Shown here one piece after another: positions 1 through 9,855 of a DNA stretch of 34,299 nucleotides. The notes beneath the pieces are model-generated. The model had not been told where the DNA came from, made no database searches, and worked only from the letters and a program-made list of their open reading frames with translations. Source of the stretch: Basidiobolus meristosporus CBS 931.73 (Eukaryota > Basidiobolomycota > Basidiobolomycetes > Basidiobolales > Basidiobolaceae); NCBI GenBank assembly GCA_002104905.1, contig MCFE01000805.1, positions 1-34,299 of the forward strand, written 5' to 3'. A program made the translations under genes and the position numbers. Within the stretch, counting starts at the first letter, position 1. Each line of letters opens with the position of its first letter.

Positions 1-3000
1 CAAGCCTCTCTGGGCATTATTGCAGCTGTATGGCAATCTACAGCTTGTTTGGTATGATGCCACTATACCAATCTACCAAGTGGTATTTTCTTTTGCAATT
101 TCCCCTTATGCAATTAATATATTCCACTGTAGAATCACCCCTCTTTATTTTCTGACCCACTACTACCTTAGGTATTGCACATATAGCTTGAATCAAAAAA
201 AAACTATGGCCTCCTGCTCACCAACCTCAGCAAATGCACACACCTGCCATGATTGGCATACTTCTATGACATCAACATTATGGCTTTTTAGTGTGATACT
301 TGCAAAGTTGCTATGTACCTTGTATTGCTGGAAACATGTACATATTGCAACTATATGCTTGGCTGCTGCCACTTTTGCCATGTACACCTCCTGAATATCT
401 GCAAAGAACACTTTGGTATTTAAACACTATATTTCTACTCCCTTCTAGATTCTACTCCCCCTTATAGATGAGTTCTGGCTCTTGTCTATGTGAACTCTGT
501 ATTGAATGGTGTAGGAATTGGCTTGTGACCAAGAGAAATCTGATAACCTTGCTAGAGTTTTTGTAATAAAGATTAGTTGCATGTTGCAGCCAACCCTACT
601 TTGCATTATATAACTGATTACCCACACATAGGGGCTGCTCAGCTTCTTAATGCCATAGGTATAGATATATCCATGTGCAGATCTGTCTTCAGTTTTTTTC
701 CAACCCTTCCTGGCTGTCCTCCATGTGCTAATGCATCAAATCCATGACAGACTTCAAAGTAATATTCTTGTTGGCATTGGGATATAGCGGTACCTGCAAG
801 TTGACTTGTGTTCCTATCTCCCCACACATTGCTCCATAGGAAACTCCCATAAGGTGAAGCAAGGTCCAGTATTCTCCATACACTTTGTAAGATGGCATAG
901 TAAATGGATACAGTGGTGGCAGAGATTTACTCATTTGGCTTTATTTTGTGGTTTAGCCACTCAAATCCTGTCACTAACTCTTTGCACAAAGTTGTTGGTC
1001 CACCATATTGGCATTGATTATCCGCTTCTGGATTAATATTTTACAATGACTACATATGACTCCCAATGCTTCCAATGTGCACTTGGTAGAAATGGCTTCA
1101 GAATGCCACTTGAATAAGTACATATCCAGTTGATCCAGTCTTTGCATTTGTATTGTTGCATATGTGTATGAATGTAGGTTGGAGCCTGTAAGAAGTACTA
1201 AGGGTAGCAGATATTCTGCAATATCTTGCAAATTCTTTCAAATTTCTCCGGTATCTCAAAGTGCACATTTAGCTTGAAATGCCCAATGTACAACTTGGTT
1301 ATCAGTATAGAGATATTGCTGAAATGCAAATACATTGCTCCCAGTGGAATGTTGTTGCTCCAACAGATACCCTCTATCTTAAGTATCTCCTGTTTCTGAT
1401 TGATTCCATATTCTGGCCAAGGGCTTATAGCTTGCCAATTTTGCTGCAATTGCATGCTTACTTCTGTACATTCTCTCTGTGAAAAGATGATGTTTGTAGT
1501 GCTGGTGTTTGGGTAATAATAATGTGTGTGAGTTATGAAGTAAATCCCCTGGATCTCACACATTTGACAGCAATACCATCCATTATGCCCAGAAAAACCT
1601 GCTATCTTGCTGATGGCTGAGGTATCTCCAATGCAGATAATAATATGCGCTTTTACATGACAGCCATTTACCATTATCCTGCTGGAAAGCATACAAAATT
1701 CATCCAGTAATAGATACAGGTAGCTATCCAGGTTGGACAGTGATTTAGGCCTAGATACCAGTGAGACTACCATCCAATTATTGCTCTGATACTGCAAGAT
1801 GGGTGGCAGATTCAGATTGATGAGAATCAGTGGCCAGAAGGATTTGCTAGTAGAGTACCTGTTTAATGAGAATCCATCAAGCGTATGAATATTAATTGGA
1901 GCCTGTGAGAAGTACTTAGGGTAGCGGATACTCTATAATATCTTGCCAATTTTTTCAAATTTCTCCAGTATCTCAAAGGGCTCATTTGGCTTGAAATGCC
2001 CCAGGTACAACTTGGTCATCAGTATAGAGATGTTGCTGAAAAGCAAATGCATTGCTCCCAGTGGAAACTTTTGCTCCAACAGATACCTTCTATCTTAAGT
2101 ATCTCAGGTTTCCAATTGATTCCATATTCTCGCCAATGGCTTATAGCTTGCCAACTTTGCTGCAATTGCATGCTTACTTCTGTATGTTCTCTTTGTGGAA
2201 AGATGAGTTCTTAGTGCTGGTGTTAGGGTAATAACAATGTGTGTGAGTTATGAAGTAAATCCCCTAGATCTCACACATTTGACAGCAATACCATCTATTG
2301 TGCCAGGAAAAACCTGCTATCTTGCTGATGGCTGGGGTATCTCCAATGCAAATAATAATATGCACTTTTACATGACAGCCATTTACCATTATCCTGCTGG
2401 AAAGCATACAAAATTCATCCAGTAATAGATACAGGTAGCTATCCAGGTTATACAGTGATTTAGGCCCAGATACCAGTGAGACTACCATCAGATTATTGCT
2501 CTGATACGGTAAGATGGGTGGTAGACTCAGATTGATGAGAATCAGTGGCCAGCAGGATTTGCTGGTAGAGTACTTGTTTAATGAGAATCCTTCAAGTGCT
2601 AAAGCAAAGGCATGGTCATACATAGCTTCATAGTGCCCTTGCTTCCTTGCTTTTTGTAATCTTTGACATTGAATGTATTGGATATGTTTGTGCTTGATTG
2701 ATACTGAGTGTGGTACTTTTTAGCTTCACATTATTTGTTTGACTTCATGAGCTTCTTTAGACAGGCTATTACCGGAATATACTCAGAGTAAGAACAATGT
2801 TCTGCCACAATTGTGGTAAATTCCTGACAAGTTGGACAATATGCAATGGTAGTATTTTCTGATGTGAAAGCCATGCAACTGTTAGCAAATGATGGAATCA
2901 GGACAGTCTCTGGGTCAATTGTTGCAGCCACATAACAGTTGTCCATTTATAGCATGTACATGGTAAGTTGCATCCCAGGATGATTTTGGCATGAAGTAGT

Positions 3001-3560
3001 AATAGTTCCTCAAAGCCCCCATTACTGATATTAGTGGATATGTGCCACTTATCTAGCCCCAACAACACATCATTCAACAATAGTTGGACTACTGGGCTCA
3101 CTTGACTCTATAAAGTATCCTTGGCAATTTTTCCATAGATGTTGTCATTGCATAATGCAATTTTATTGGGCTCATGCAGGGTACTGTTGCAGGCAAAGAT
3201 GTGCACACAATCCATCAGTGAGCATGCTTCTTCAGAGCTATAACACTGCATGCCATATTAGGAAGGCCAGGGTGAGCCCAAAGACATCACAAATGCACCT
3301 GACTCAGCTTGTGCATGGTGAAAAGTATGGCTGGGTGCTGTTATAAAACTTTCAAGTGCCAGTAAGATACTGTTGGTACAGTAGTGACTGTTGAATGGGC
3401 AAATAGTACTTGTGTGGCAAAACACTGGCTGCAATCCTTGTAGTACTTTTATGCTGTCTGTGCACTTCATAGCTGAGAGGCTTGCTACAATAACCACATG
3501 GTCTTTTTGTCTTCTCTTAGAGTATCAAATCAGAGTAGTTTTATCCATGGAGCTAAAAGT
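1..3560 (-). pseudogene. Tnp2-type transposase remnant, copy A (continues past the left edge)
   Basis: Reading leftward from about 3,560, the minus strand carries successive pieces of a fungal Tnp2 (Transposase_21, CACTA/Plavaka-like) transposase. A Cys/His finger region (KRPCGYCSKPL) lies near 3,440. A zinc-ribbon segment (CMAF...CPTC) lies at 2,731-2,946. The core is at 1,198-2,623, where CWPLILINL, LDSYLYLLLDEF and ISKIAGFSGHNGWYCCQMC are typical of the family. The C-terminal part (MFFADIQEV) is near 190-640. Frameshifts and stops break it throughout, and the core is tandemly duplicated (1,166-2,599). In cut-and-paste CACTA elements this protein binds the ends and moves the element; this copy cannot encode it. 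A divergent accessory ORF starts at 3,770 on the other strand, as in copy B. Family assignment is from recognised sequence; the outer boundary is not visible. Confidence 0.8.
1166..2599 (-). repeat. Tandem duplication (~717 bp unit) inside Tnp2 copy A
   Basis: Unit 1 (about 1,166-1,882) and unit 2 (about 1,883-2,599) are two diverged copies of the same transposase core. Both run from a GTATGAAT...GGAGCCTGT start through the LDSYLYLLLDEF region to GTTTAATGAGAATCC. The junction carries a short microhomology (GTATGAAT). Each unit has its own substitutions and indels, so the duplication is old. It alone would prevent a functional transposase. Confidence 0.8.
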
Positions 3561-3769
3561 TTGAAACTCTACTATGTAACACTATTATATCACTTTTTGT
3601 CAACACTCATGTCAATGTAAGACAGTCTTGTGGTTGAGACATTGCACCTACATGAATTTAAGATTCAATGATGACCCAGCATAGTAAGCATTATAAATAA
3701 AATTATGGCACCACATACAGATGTATATGTAGCACCATTTCCCCTTTGGTTTGACTCACTTCCATATAT
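3561..3769. promoter_or_regulatory. Putative divergent promoter between Tnp2 copy A and its accessory ORF
   Basis: About 210 bp separate the first recognisable codons of the minus-strand transposase from the plus-strand accessory ORF. The equivalent gap of copy B (9,639-9,855) is similar in length. Both have a TATATAT stretch directly before the accessory ATG. Function as a shared promoter is inferred from layout only. Confidence 0.35.
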
Positions 3770-4399
3770 ATGCCACCAAAAAACAAAGTAAAGTTGCCTG
3801 GTTTCCAACCAAACCCCACTGCTAACCACAGCAGAAGAATGGTTGGACAACAGCTTGCTTCCACGTTCAGTGCAAAAGTGGGGCTTTGCTCAAAAAGACC
3901 CTGTGGACAGTGTGCCCACTAAAGGTAATATTGTGGGCTCCTCAGGCTCTCAGTTGAGTAGGCAATTAGGAATCACTGTGGAGCCACAAGCTGACTATAA
4001 TGCTGAGGCAGATATGAATGTAACAATAGCAATACCTGCAGTTGAAGACCTTCAAGTGGCCATCATAACATCATGACCACCCATATTAGCAAGTATGCTG
4101 TCAGCTCATACCACAGTATTAACAAGGCAATTAGGGCCAGTGGCTGAAAGGATCCATGCAATGGCCCAGAGAAGTCAGGAAATAGTCCAGAAAAGCTGAT
4201 GAGCAGAAAATATTGGTAGAGCAATCAATATACCAGGAAGAGAAAGCAGTACCTTTGCTGCAAAGAAGGGACTCAAGTAGCTTAATGTGAAAGCAATAAT
4301 TGAGCCATTTGATAGTGTAGCAGCAGAGGAACAACATACAATATTTGAATGTTTTGCATCAACACTTAAACTTGACCTATTTTACTCTGATATAAAATA

Positions 4400-5132
4400 G
4401 ACTTGTTCCGTTGGATAGTGGCACATTGAGCCATGAGTGCCAAATAGTGCCATAATGTGCCTGAAAGTCATAGTAGACCTAAACTTGGCCACAGAGTGTG
4501 ACATATAGTTGTGCATATTCATGCAAAGTAGCCCCTGTGTTTCATGTACTGTGCAGGAGAAAATCAATTTTTTAACCTTTTTTTTGGGATCAAAATTGTG
4601 CATGATGTAAAAGAGCACAGACAGACTGAAGATATGCATCTGGTACACAATATTCATGGCACTCTAAATCTAGCCCCACAGGCTTGTAGAATGTCACAAA
4701 AATGCATGGCACTATCTTGGTCCACTGGTACTATCTGGCACTATAAGTGCTTTGTATAGGTTCTACTTTAGGGCTAATATTTAAATACAGTGCCAGATAG
4801 TACCAGTGGACCAAGATAGTGCCATGCATTTTTGTGACATGCTACAAGCCTGTGGGGCTAGATTTAGAGTGCCACGGGTATTATGTACCAGATGCATATC
4901 TTCAGTCTGTCTGTGCTCTTTTACATCATGCACAATTTTGATCCCAAAGAAAAGGTTAAAAAATTGATTTTCTCCTGCACAGTAAATGAAACACAGGGGC
5001 TGCTTTGCATGAATATGCAGAACTATATGTCACACTCTGTGGCCAAGTTTAGGTCTGATATGACTCTCAGGCACACTATGACACTATTTGGCACTCAAGG
5101 CTCAATGTGGCACTATCCAACGGAACAAGTCT
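4400..5132. mobile_element. Foldback (long palindromic) MITE, copy 1
   Basis: This 733-bp near-perfect palindrome runs AGACTTGTTCCGTTGGATAG ... CTATCCAACGGAACAAGTCT. Arms of about 343 bp (4,400-4,742 and 4,789-5,132) flank a ~46-bp loop. It is bordered by AAT at 397-399 of the 4,000s and AAT at 5,133-5,135, a 3-bp target duplication. The arm tips hold several spaced TGCCA/TGGCA words, which could be transposase-binding sites. No coding capacity is convincing; open frames inside are palindrome by-products. A second copy of 734 bp lies at 12,127 and an end fragment at 19,575. The mobilising transposase is unknown; 3-bp duplications suit PIF/Harbinger or CACTA enzymes, but the termini match neither canonical end. 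Confidence 0.88.
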
Positions 5133-5135
5133 AAT

Positions 5136-5734
5136 ATAGTACCCTAACTGATTTTCCCTAACCCACACATAACTAATCCCAGTTATGGTTTATGTTAACA
5201 CTTCCCAGAATCTATTATTAACTGTCACACCTGATCAATTTTAATGTGGTCATTGCATCCTCAACTGATCTGCTAAACCTTTCCAGGTGATTAGTCATCT
5301 GAGATCTATCCAACAACTTAGCAGTTGCCAAGACATCAGCTGATTAATGATGCAATGTCACATCTATCTCATGCACCTATAAACACCCCAACATATCAAA
5401 GAAACTAGACCAGTCTTTTGGCACTTACTAATTGAACTTGATCCGAAAAATATAAATAAAGTTTACTGAACCTTTGGGTTGAGTGTTTCTCAACAAATTT
5501 AAGATTGTACCTCAGCAAAATTAAGCATATAACAATTCCTTTCTAGTTTCCACCCAAGCCTAGCATATATAGCATTCCTAAGAACACCAAGCCTAGCCTA
5601 TATAGCAAACCAACTCTGATGCCTTTGTAGCCCAACTCAACTATATACATAGCCAATATCAGACCAGAACTTCTCTGCTAATCTTCACTTAGATGTCACT
5701 TAGGTTCAGTTAACTCATTTAAGAGCTTTATTAC
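5136..5734. repeat. Inserted non-coding block with a possible solo LTR (5,193-5,495)
   Basis: No gene is seen here. The 303-bp part 5,193-5,495 starts TGTTAACAC and ends TCTCAACA. It has a TATA-like CTATAAACACC near 5,378 and an ATAAATAAAG polyadenylation-like signal near 5,453, in the order expected of an LTR. No matching target duplication was found, so the call is tentative. The rest (5,496-5,734) is unclassified repeat DNA separating the two halves of the accessory ORF. Confidence 0.35.
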
Positions 5735-5894
5735 ACTTTTCTCTTGGATACAACATTGAGGCATAGCAACAGCGCCCAAAGACAAAGTCCCACAGAAAAA
5801 CCTGTCACAGCATGGGAGGGTGAAAATGTAGTGATTATACCAATGCCAAAAAATCAAATGATATTGAAGATCTGTGAAGCCAAAACAGCTGTTT

Positions 5895-6130
5895 CTCAAG
5901 TGTAGAAAGCGCAGCCAGTTAAGCTACACTCTAGTGAGGTAGATGAGTTTGCAGAGAAAAGCCATTTGTCTACTACTGCCTCTATGTCCTCCATTGTAGA
6001 CAGAGTGGAGATTCCACTGATAGACAAAGTAGCATTGACAAGAACTCCCAAGGTTAGCATCAATGCCTATAGTGATATATTGGAACATCAATAGGTATTC
6101 TACAAAGTTGCAGCACTTCTTCAAGAGCAG
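5895..6130 (+). pseudogene. Fragment of the 'ORF3' repeat-encoded protein
   Basis: The plus strand reads a peptide with EVDEFAEKSHLSTTASMSSI and VEIPLIDK, then AALLQEQ. It is clearly related to the minus-strand copies at 6,605-7,030 and 25,835-26,395. An in-frame stop follows SDILEHQ. The family is not recognised; it appears with Tnp2 remnants and R1 repeats several times in the window, so it probably belongs to a mobile element. The right boundary coincides with the start of R1. Confidence 0.5.
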
Positions 6131-6132
6131 TC

Positions 6133-6604
6133 CATATGAAAAATTTTTGTGATGATCCCATCAAAAGACTGTCACAGATTTGAAGTCCCATGACCAAGAG
6201 GTACTGATCCTGTCAGGACACTGTATAGAGACCATTGAAAATAATTGTGCCCCAGATTTCACAAAAAAACATAGGCATAATTCTTTATAATAACCATATA
6301 TAAGTGGCTTTTAAAAGATTCTCTGCCAATTCACTCACTTTCTGATCCCAGACACTCCATCACCTCCTACATATGGGTGCATTGATTGGCTATTGCCTCT
6401 TTTTCACACTCCTTACTTCCGGACTCAACTATTTATCTTACTTGTCACGCATACAAATTGATTTATTTCCATTAAAACTTTGGTTGTACCTCAATTGCCA
6501 ATTGTATTGACCTAAACCAGTCCCTATACCCTACACTAACCTTAAGCCCAACCCTACATTCAACAAGTAACTCCATTAAAGTCCACCATTCAATAAGTAT
6601 TTAT
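6133..6604. repeat. R1 repeat, copy 1
   Basis: About 475 bp begin near ATGATCCCATCAAAAG and run through TTTCTGATCCCAGACACTC, CAAATTGATTTATTTC and TGTACCTCAATTG to CAAGTAACTCCATTA. Other copies are at 16,926-17,403 and 25,361-25,834 in the same orientation. A TATATAAGTGGC box and downstream T-rich and AATTGATTTATT signals give it an LTR-like layout, but no flanking duplication or TG...CA edges are clear. In copies 1 and 3 it is followed directly by minus-strand ORF3; in copy 2 it is not. Confidence 0.7.
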
Positions 6605-7030
6605 GCTGTAATGTTCTGTTTCCTGGACTTTGGCAGTAACCCAACAGCTTTATGCCACTATTCATTCACTGGTTCCCTTATATCTTGGTCTTCAGCAAGC
6701 ACTGAAAGGTCAAGCACCTCATCTGCCAATCTTTACAATAAGTCCTTAAGATACTCAAGTTTGTTTTCTTGAGCACTACTCTTGAAGAAGTGCTGCAACC
6801 TCCTGGTGTGCCTGTTGATGTTCTAAAATTCCACTGAAGGTGTTGTGATAGTATTGTAAGCTCTTGATGTTATAGCCTTGTCTGTTGGTAGGATCTCCAC
6901 TGTGTCAGCAATGGACAATATGGAGGCTGTGGTAGACAAAATGCCTTTTTATACAAACACATCTACCTTGCTGGAGTGTAGCTCCACTGGCTGCACTTCC
7001 ACCTCTTGTGAGATCAGTTGTTTTGTTGTT
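6605..7030 (-). pseudogene. 'ORF3' repeat-encoded protein, copy with frameshifts
   Basis: The strand opposite 6,605-7,030 is homologous to 25,835-26,260, base for base over long stretches (for example the complement of GAAGTGCTGCAACCTCCTGG). The better copy encodes a basic, helical stretch with KRLQHFFKSSAQEN and WELVNKQWLKAVG. Here it is broken by stops and indels. The product is unknown. The immediate right flank is the inverted repeat at 7,070. Confidence 0.45.
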
Positions 7031-7069
7031 GCTGGTTGGCCTTGGCTATAATTGGATTCAGTCTGTTCC

Positions 7070-8140
7070 GGTGCAGTGGGGTCACAGTGACACCCAATGA
7101 CAGATGTGCTCATTACTATATCTTCTACTTCCCTACTTCTCTACTACCCTTATTTTAGCTTTATCCCATTTGTTGTACTTGATCAATACTATCCCATAAG
7201 CTGGCTGACAATCACAGCTGCTTACCTTATTGCATAAATTATCCCTTGCCTTATGTAAGATAACTAGCTATGAGTGCTTCTATATTAGGCAGGTACCCAC
7301 GCCAGTACCCATGACACAATACCAGTCTGTGTCACCATCCCTACCATTTTTATACCATATATGGTACCCCTATATTACACAGGTTTCACAATTCTGATTC
7401 CTGATTGATTGAATGTGCTGTGCCTCTTGGAATCTTCCTGCACATACTCAGAACATTCTTACATCATTCCAATGTCATTAAGATTTCTATTGATATCCAT
7501 AACCTTCTGGAACACCATGATTAGTAATCACTTAGTCAGTAAGAAAAGTATATAAGGGAGGCTATCCCTTATCAGTGAATCATCATCCCTTTTATCAATA
7601 TACTGACTTGTTGATTAGTGTGATCACTCCTACCTGCTGCTACCTGAGCTTCCAACCCCAGACCACAGGACACTCCCAGGAAACCATGCTGACAGCCAAC
7701 TAACCTTGGAGGCACTACTTGTGAGGAATACTCAGAGTAGGTATCTTTTATTATATTTGATTCTTTCCCAAGTTTGTTCTTGTACAAGCAAAGATACTCT
7801 TCTGTCTTTGTGACTATTGACCACAGCTGCATTCTTATCAATTCCCTGCTGGTGGAGTTTACAGTTGTGTTGACTCTGGAAGCTTTACAACATTATCATC
7901 TCAAAAGAATGCTGAACCCAGCACATACTTTTGTTAAGATGCCAACTGTGTTGGGGATTGTAGCTCAGTAGTTTTCCCTTGACAAGCTTGTGGCTTTATT
8001 CCCCATCACATTAGATCAAAGACAGAACCCAAGTATTCCTAGCAAGCTTTTGCCAGAGGTTATTGCACCCAGTGAACATCCCAATCACAAAACACTTGAG
8101 AAGTATTGGACATGTCTCTCCCTTGGACCTATACACCACC
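7070..8140. repeat. Left long inverted repeat of the composite Tnp2 element B
   Basis: The segment from GGTGCAGTGGGGTCACAGTG to about 8,140 matches the reverse complement of 13,615-15,151 along most of its length. Matching words include the GTCACAGTGACAC end, the TACCATATATGGTA palindrome near 7,355, TGTTCTTGTACAAGCAAAGA and AGGTTATTGCACCC. The right arm is longer because it contains a tandem duplication. The pair encloses the accessory ORF and Tnp2 copy B. Near 8,011-8,140 the minus strand reads NNLWQKLARNTWVLSLI, a peptide also present in the right arm. No target duplication was found at the outer ends. Confidence 0.7.
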
Positions 8141-8179
8141 ACATTGGGCTTATGGCATTGATTGGCTAAAACTGCAGTT

Positions 8180-8948
8180 TTTTCCTCATACTTCCCTGTC
8201 TCTGGCTTGGGTAGACATTTTCCCTTTACCTTTTCCTTTATCACTGCCAGGTCTTTCACTGCTGCTTTGTCTGAGTGCTTCTTGTAGCAAACTAAGTTTT
8301 TCCCATGATAAATTATGCTCAGATGCATTTATTTTGGCCTTTTTGGCCCTGGCTGGCACTCTTCTGGCAACCTGATATTTCTTTTCTGCTTGTGTTGAGC
8401 TATCAACTGTAGTTGTTGCAGGCTCCTGAGAAAGCTGCTGGTTTTTATCACTGCCAGGTCCTTCACTGCCACTTTGACTGAGTACCTCTTCAGTGGTACC
8501 ATGCTTTTTGTTTGATAAATATTGTGCTGGTGCATCCATGTCTGCCTGCTTGTCCTGTGCTGAAGAGTTGGTGCCTGCCTACTTGACTCTGATTGAAGCT
8601 CTTCCAGCTACCTGACATCTCTTTGATGCTTGTTTGGGTACTTGGCCCTGCTTGTAACCATCTCTTGAGGCAGCCTCTGCTTTTAGCCATGGCACCCTTG
8701 TTCTTCTGCATTTGATAGTTTCTGCTACTCTAAAGACACTTTCTGAGCATACAAATGCTGGCACAAAATCTGTGTGCCAGTATGAATCCTGGATAATGCT
8801 CATTGAGCAAGTCAAGTGCATTCTGCTTGGCCTTGAGTTCCTGATGGTCCTATGAAATGCCAGCCTTAAGGTGCTGACATGCTACACTTCTGACAGCCTC
8901 TTTTATATTAGCTTACTCTTCATCATTGCACTCAATGGCTTCACAGAT
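8180..8948 (-). pseudogene. Degenerate C-terminal extension of accessory ORF B
   Basis: Downstream of the intact 229-codon frame, translation continues recognisably across a few stops (NIKEAVRSVACQHLKAGIS, then LKAKQNALDLLNEHYPGF). It ends in a low-complexity basic tail built from imperfect repeats of GPGSDK-type units (SEGPGSDKNQ, SERPGSDKGKGKGK) around 8,190-8,480. Basic, repetitive tails suggest nucleic-acid binding, but this is inference. It is probably the original C-terminus of the accessory protein, or a later exon. Confidence 0.45.
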
Positions 8949-9638
8949 CTACAATGTCTTTTGACTTTTAGGCTTTGATATAAACACCGCATTGTATCCC
9001 TCCACATGCTGTGATAAGTTTTTCTGTGGGCTTATCTTTGAGCACTGTTGTTGTGCTTCAAAGACTGTACAGTGTTCCTCTGCTTTTGCATTGGAAAATG
9101 GCTCAATTCTTGGCTGTGACATTAAGCTACTTGAGTTCCTTCTCTGCAGCAAAGATACTCCTTTCTCTACATGGGATATTGATTGCTCCAAGCAAATTAT
9201 CTGCTCATCTAGTTTCTGGACTATTTTGTGAATACTTGGGGCCATTGCATCTATCCTATCAGCAACTGCACCTAATTGCTTCATTAATGCTTTGGTATGA
9301 GCTGACAACATACTTGCTAATATAGGTGGTGGTGATCTTATGACAGCCACTTGGAAGTCTTCTACTGAGGGTACTGTATTTGCTGCATTGTCCTCTGCCT
9401 GAGTATAAAGGTCAGCTTGCCACTCTGCAGAGGTTCTCAGTTGCTTACTTGACTGAGAGCCTAAGGAGGCTGCATTATTACCTTCAGTGGGTACACTGTC
9501 AACACAGCCTTTGTTGAATATAGCCTCACTTGTTGCACTGAATGTGAAAGCAAGCTGTTGCCCACCCATTCTTTTGCTGCCATTGGTGGTGGGGTTTGGC
9601 TGGGAACCAGACAAGTTTGCTTTATTTTTTGGCGGCAT
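8949..9638 (-). CDS. Accessory protein of Tnp2 element B (229 residues, unknown function)
   Basis: An uninterrupted frame starts at an ATG (9,638) with good context (TATATATGCCGCC). The N-terminus is MPPKNKANLSGSQPNP, rich in Ser, Asn and Gln. Residues roughly 105-175 (MLSAHTKALMKQLGAVADRI... to EKGVSLLQRR) look amphipathic and helical, a possible coiled coil. There is no recognised catalytic motif. It is transcribed away from the Tnp2 gene, with about 215 bp between them, and copy A has the same arrangement. CACTA-like elements often carry a second protein that assists transposition or binds subterminal repeats; whether this one does is unknown. The frame may continue after a stop into the degenerate tail at 8,180-8,948, so the present protein may be truncated. 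Confidence 0.6.
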   Translation of the reverse strand: MPPKNKANLSGSQPNPTTNGSKRMGGQQLAFTFSATSEAIFNKGCVDSVPTEGNNAASLGSQSSKQLRTSAEWQADLYTQAEDNAANTVPSVEDFQVAVIRSPPPILASMLSAHTKALMKQLGAVADRIDAMAPSIHKIVQKLDEQIICLEQSISHVEKGVSLLQRRNSSSLMSQPRIEPFSNAKAEEHCTVFEAQQQCSKISPQKNLSQHVEGYNAVFISKPKSQKTL

Positions 9639-9855
9639 ATATAAAGCAGCAAGTCAAACAAGAGGGGAAGCAGTGTTACACATTATGAGTATGTGGTGCC
9701 ACTGCTATATTTATAGTACTTACTATGGTGGGTCATCATTGAATCTTACATTCATGTAGGTGCAATGTCTCAAATACAAGACTGTCTTAAGTTTGCATGA
9801 GTATTGACCAAAAAGTGATGAAATAGCATTACATTTTTGAAGGTCAAACTGTTTG
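9639..9855. promoter_or_regulatory. Putative divergent promoter of element B
   Basis: About 215 bp lie between the accessory ATG (minus) and the first Tnp2-like codons (plus). A TTTATATAT run abuts the accessory start. The corresponding spacer of copy A is of similar length. No operator or defined repeat could be recognised. Confidence 0.35.

Larger units (their letters stand above)
3770..5890 (+). pseudogene. Accessory ORF of the Tnp2 element, copy A, interrupted by insertions
   Basis: The ATG at 3,770 begins MPPKNKVKLPGFQPNP, matching the start of the intact 229-residue ORF of copy B (8,949-9,638 minus). The frame shifts near 3,885 (VDSVPTKGN continues in the next frame) and homology runs to about 4,350. 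Further homology to the same protein reappears at about 5,735-5,890, where the CCCACAGAAAAACCTGTCAC segment matches copy B. The 4,350-5,735 gap holds a foldback element and an LTR-like block, so the gene was split by later insertions. The product is unknown; in copy B the middle of the protein looks helical. It is not the transposase. Confidence 0.65.

Noticed and set aside
4544-5134. Open frames of 71-91 codons within the foldback elements (also 12,602-13,001)
   Set aside because: The same peptides recur on both strands because the element is a palindrome; frames are not conserved between the two copies.
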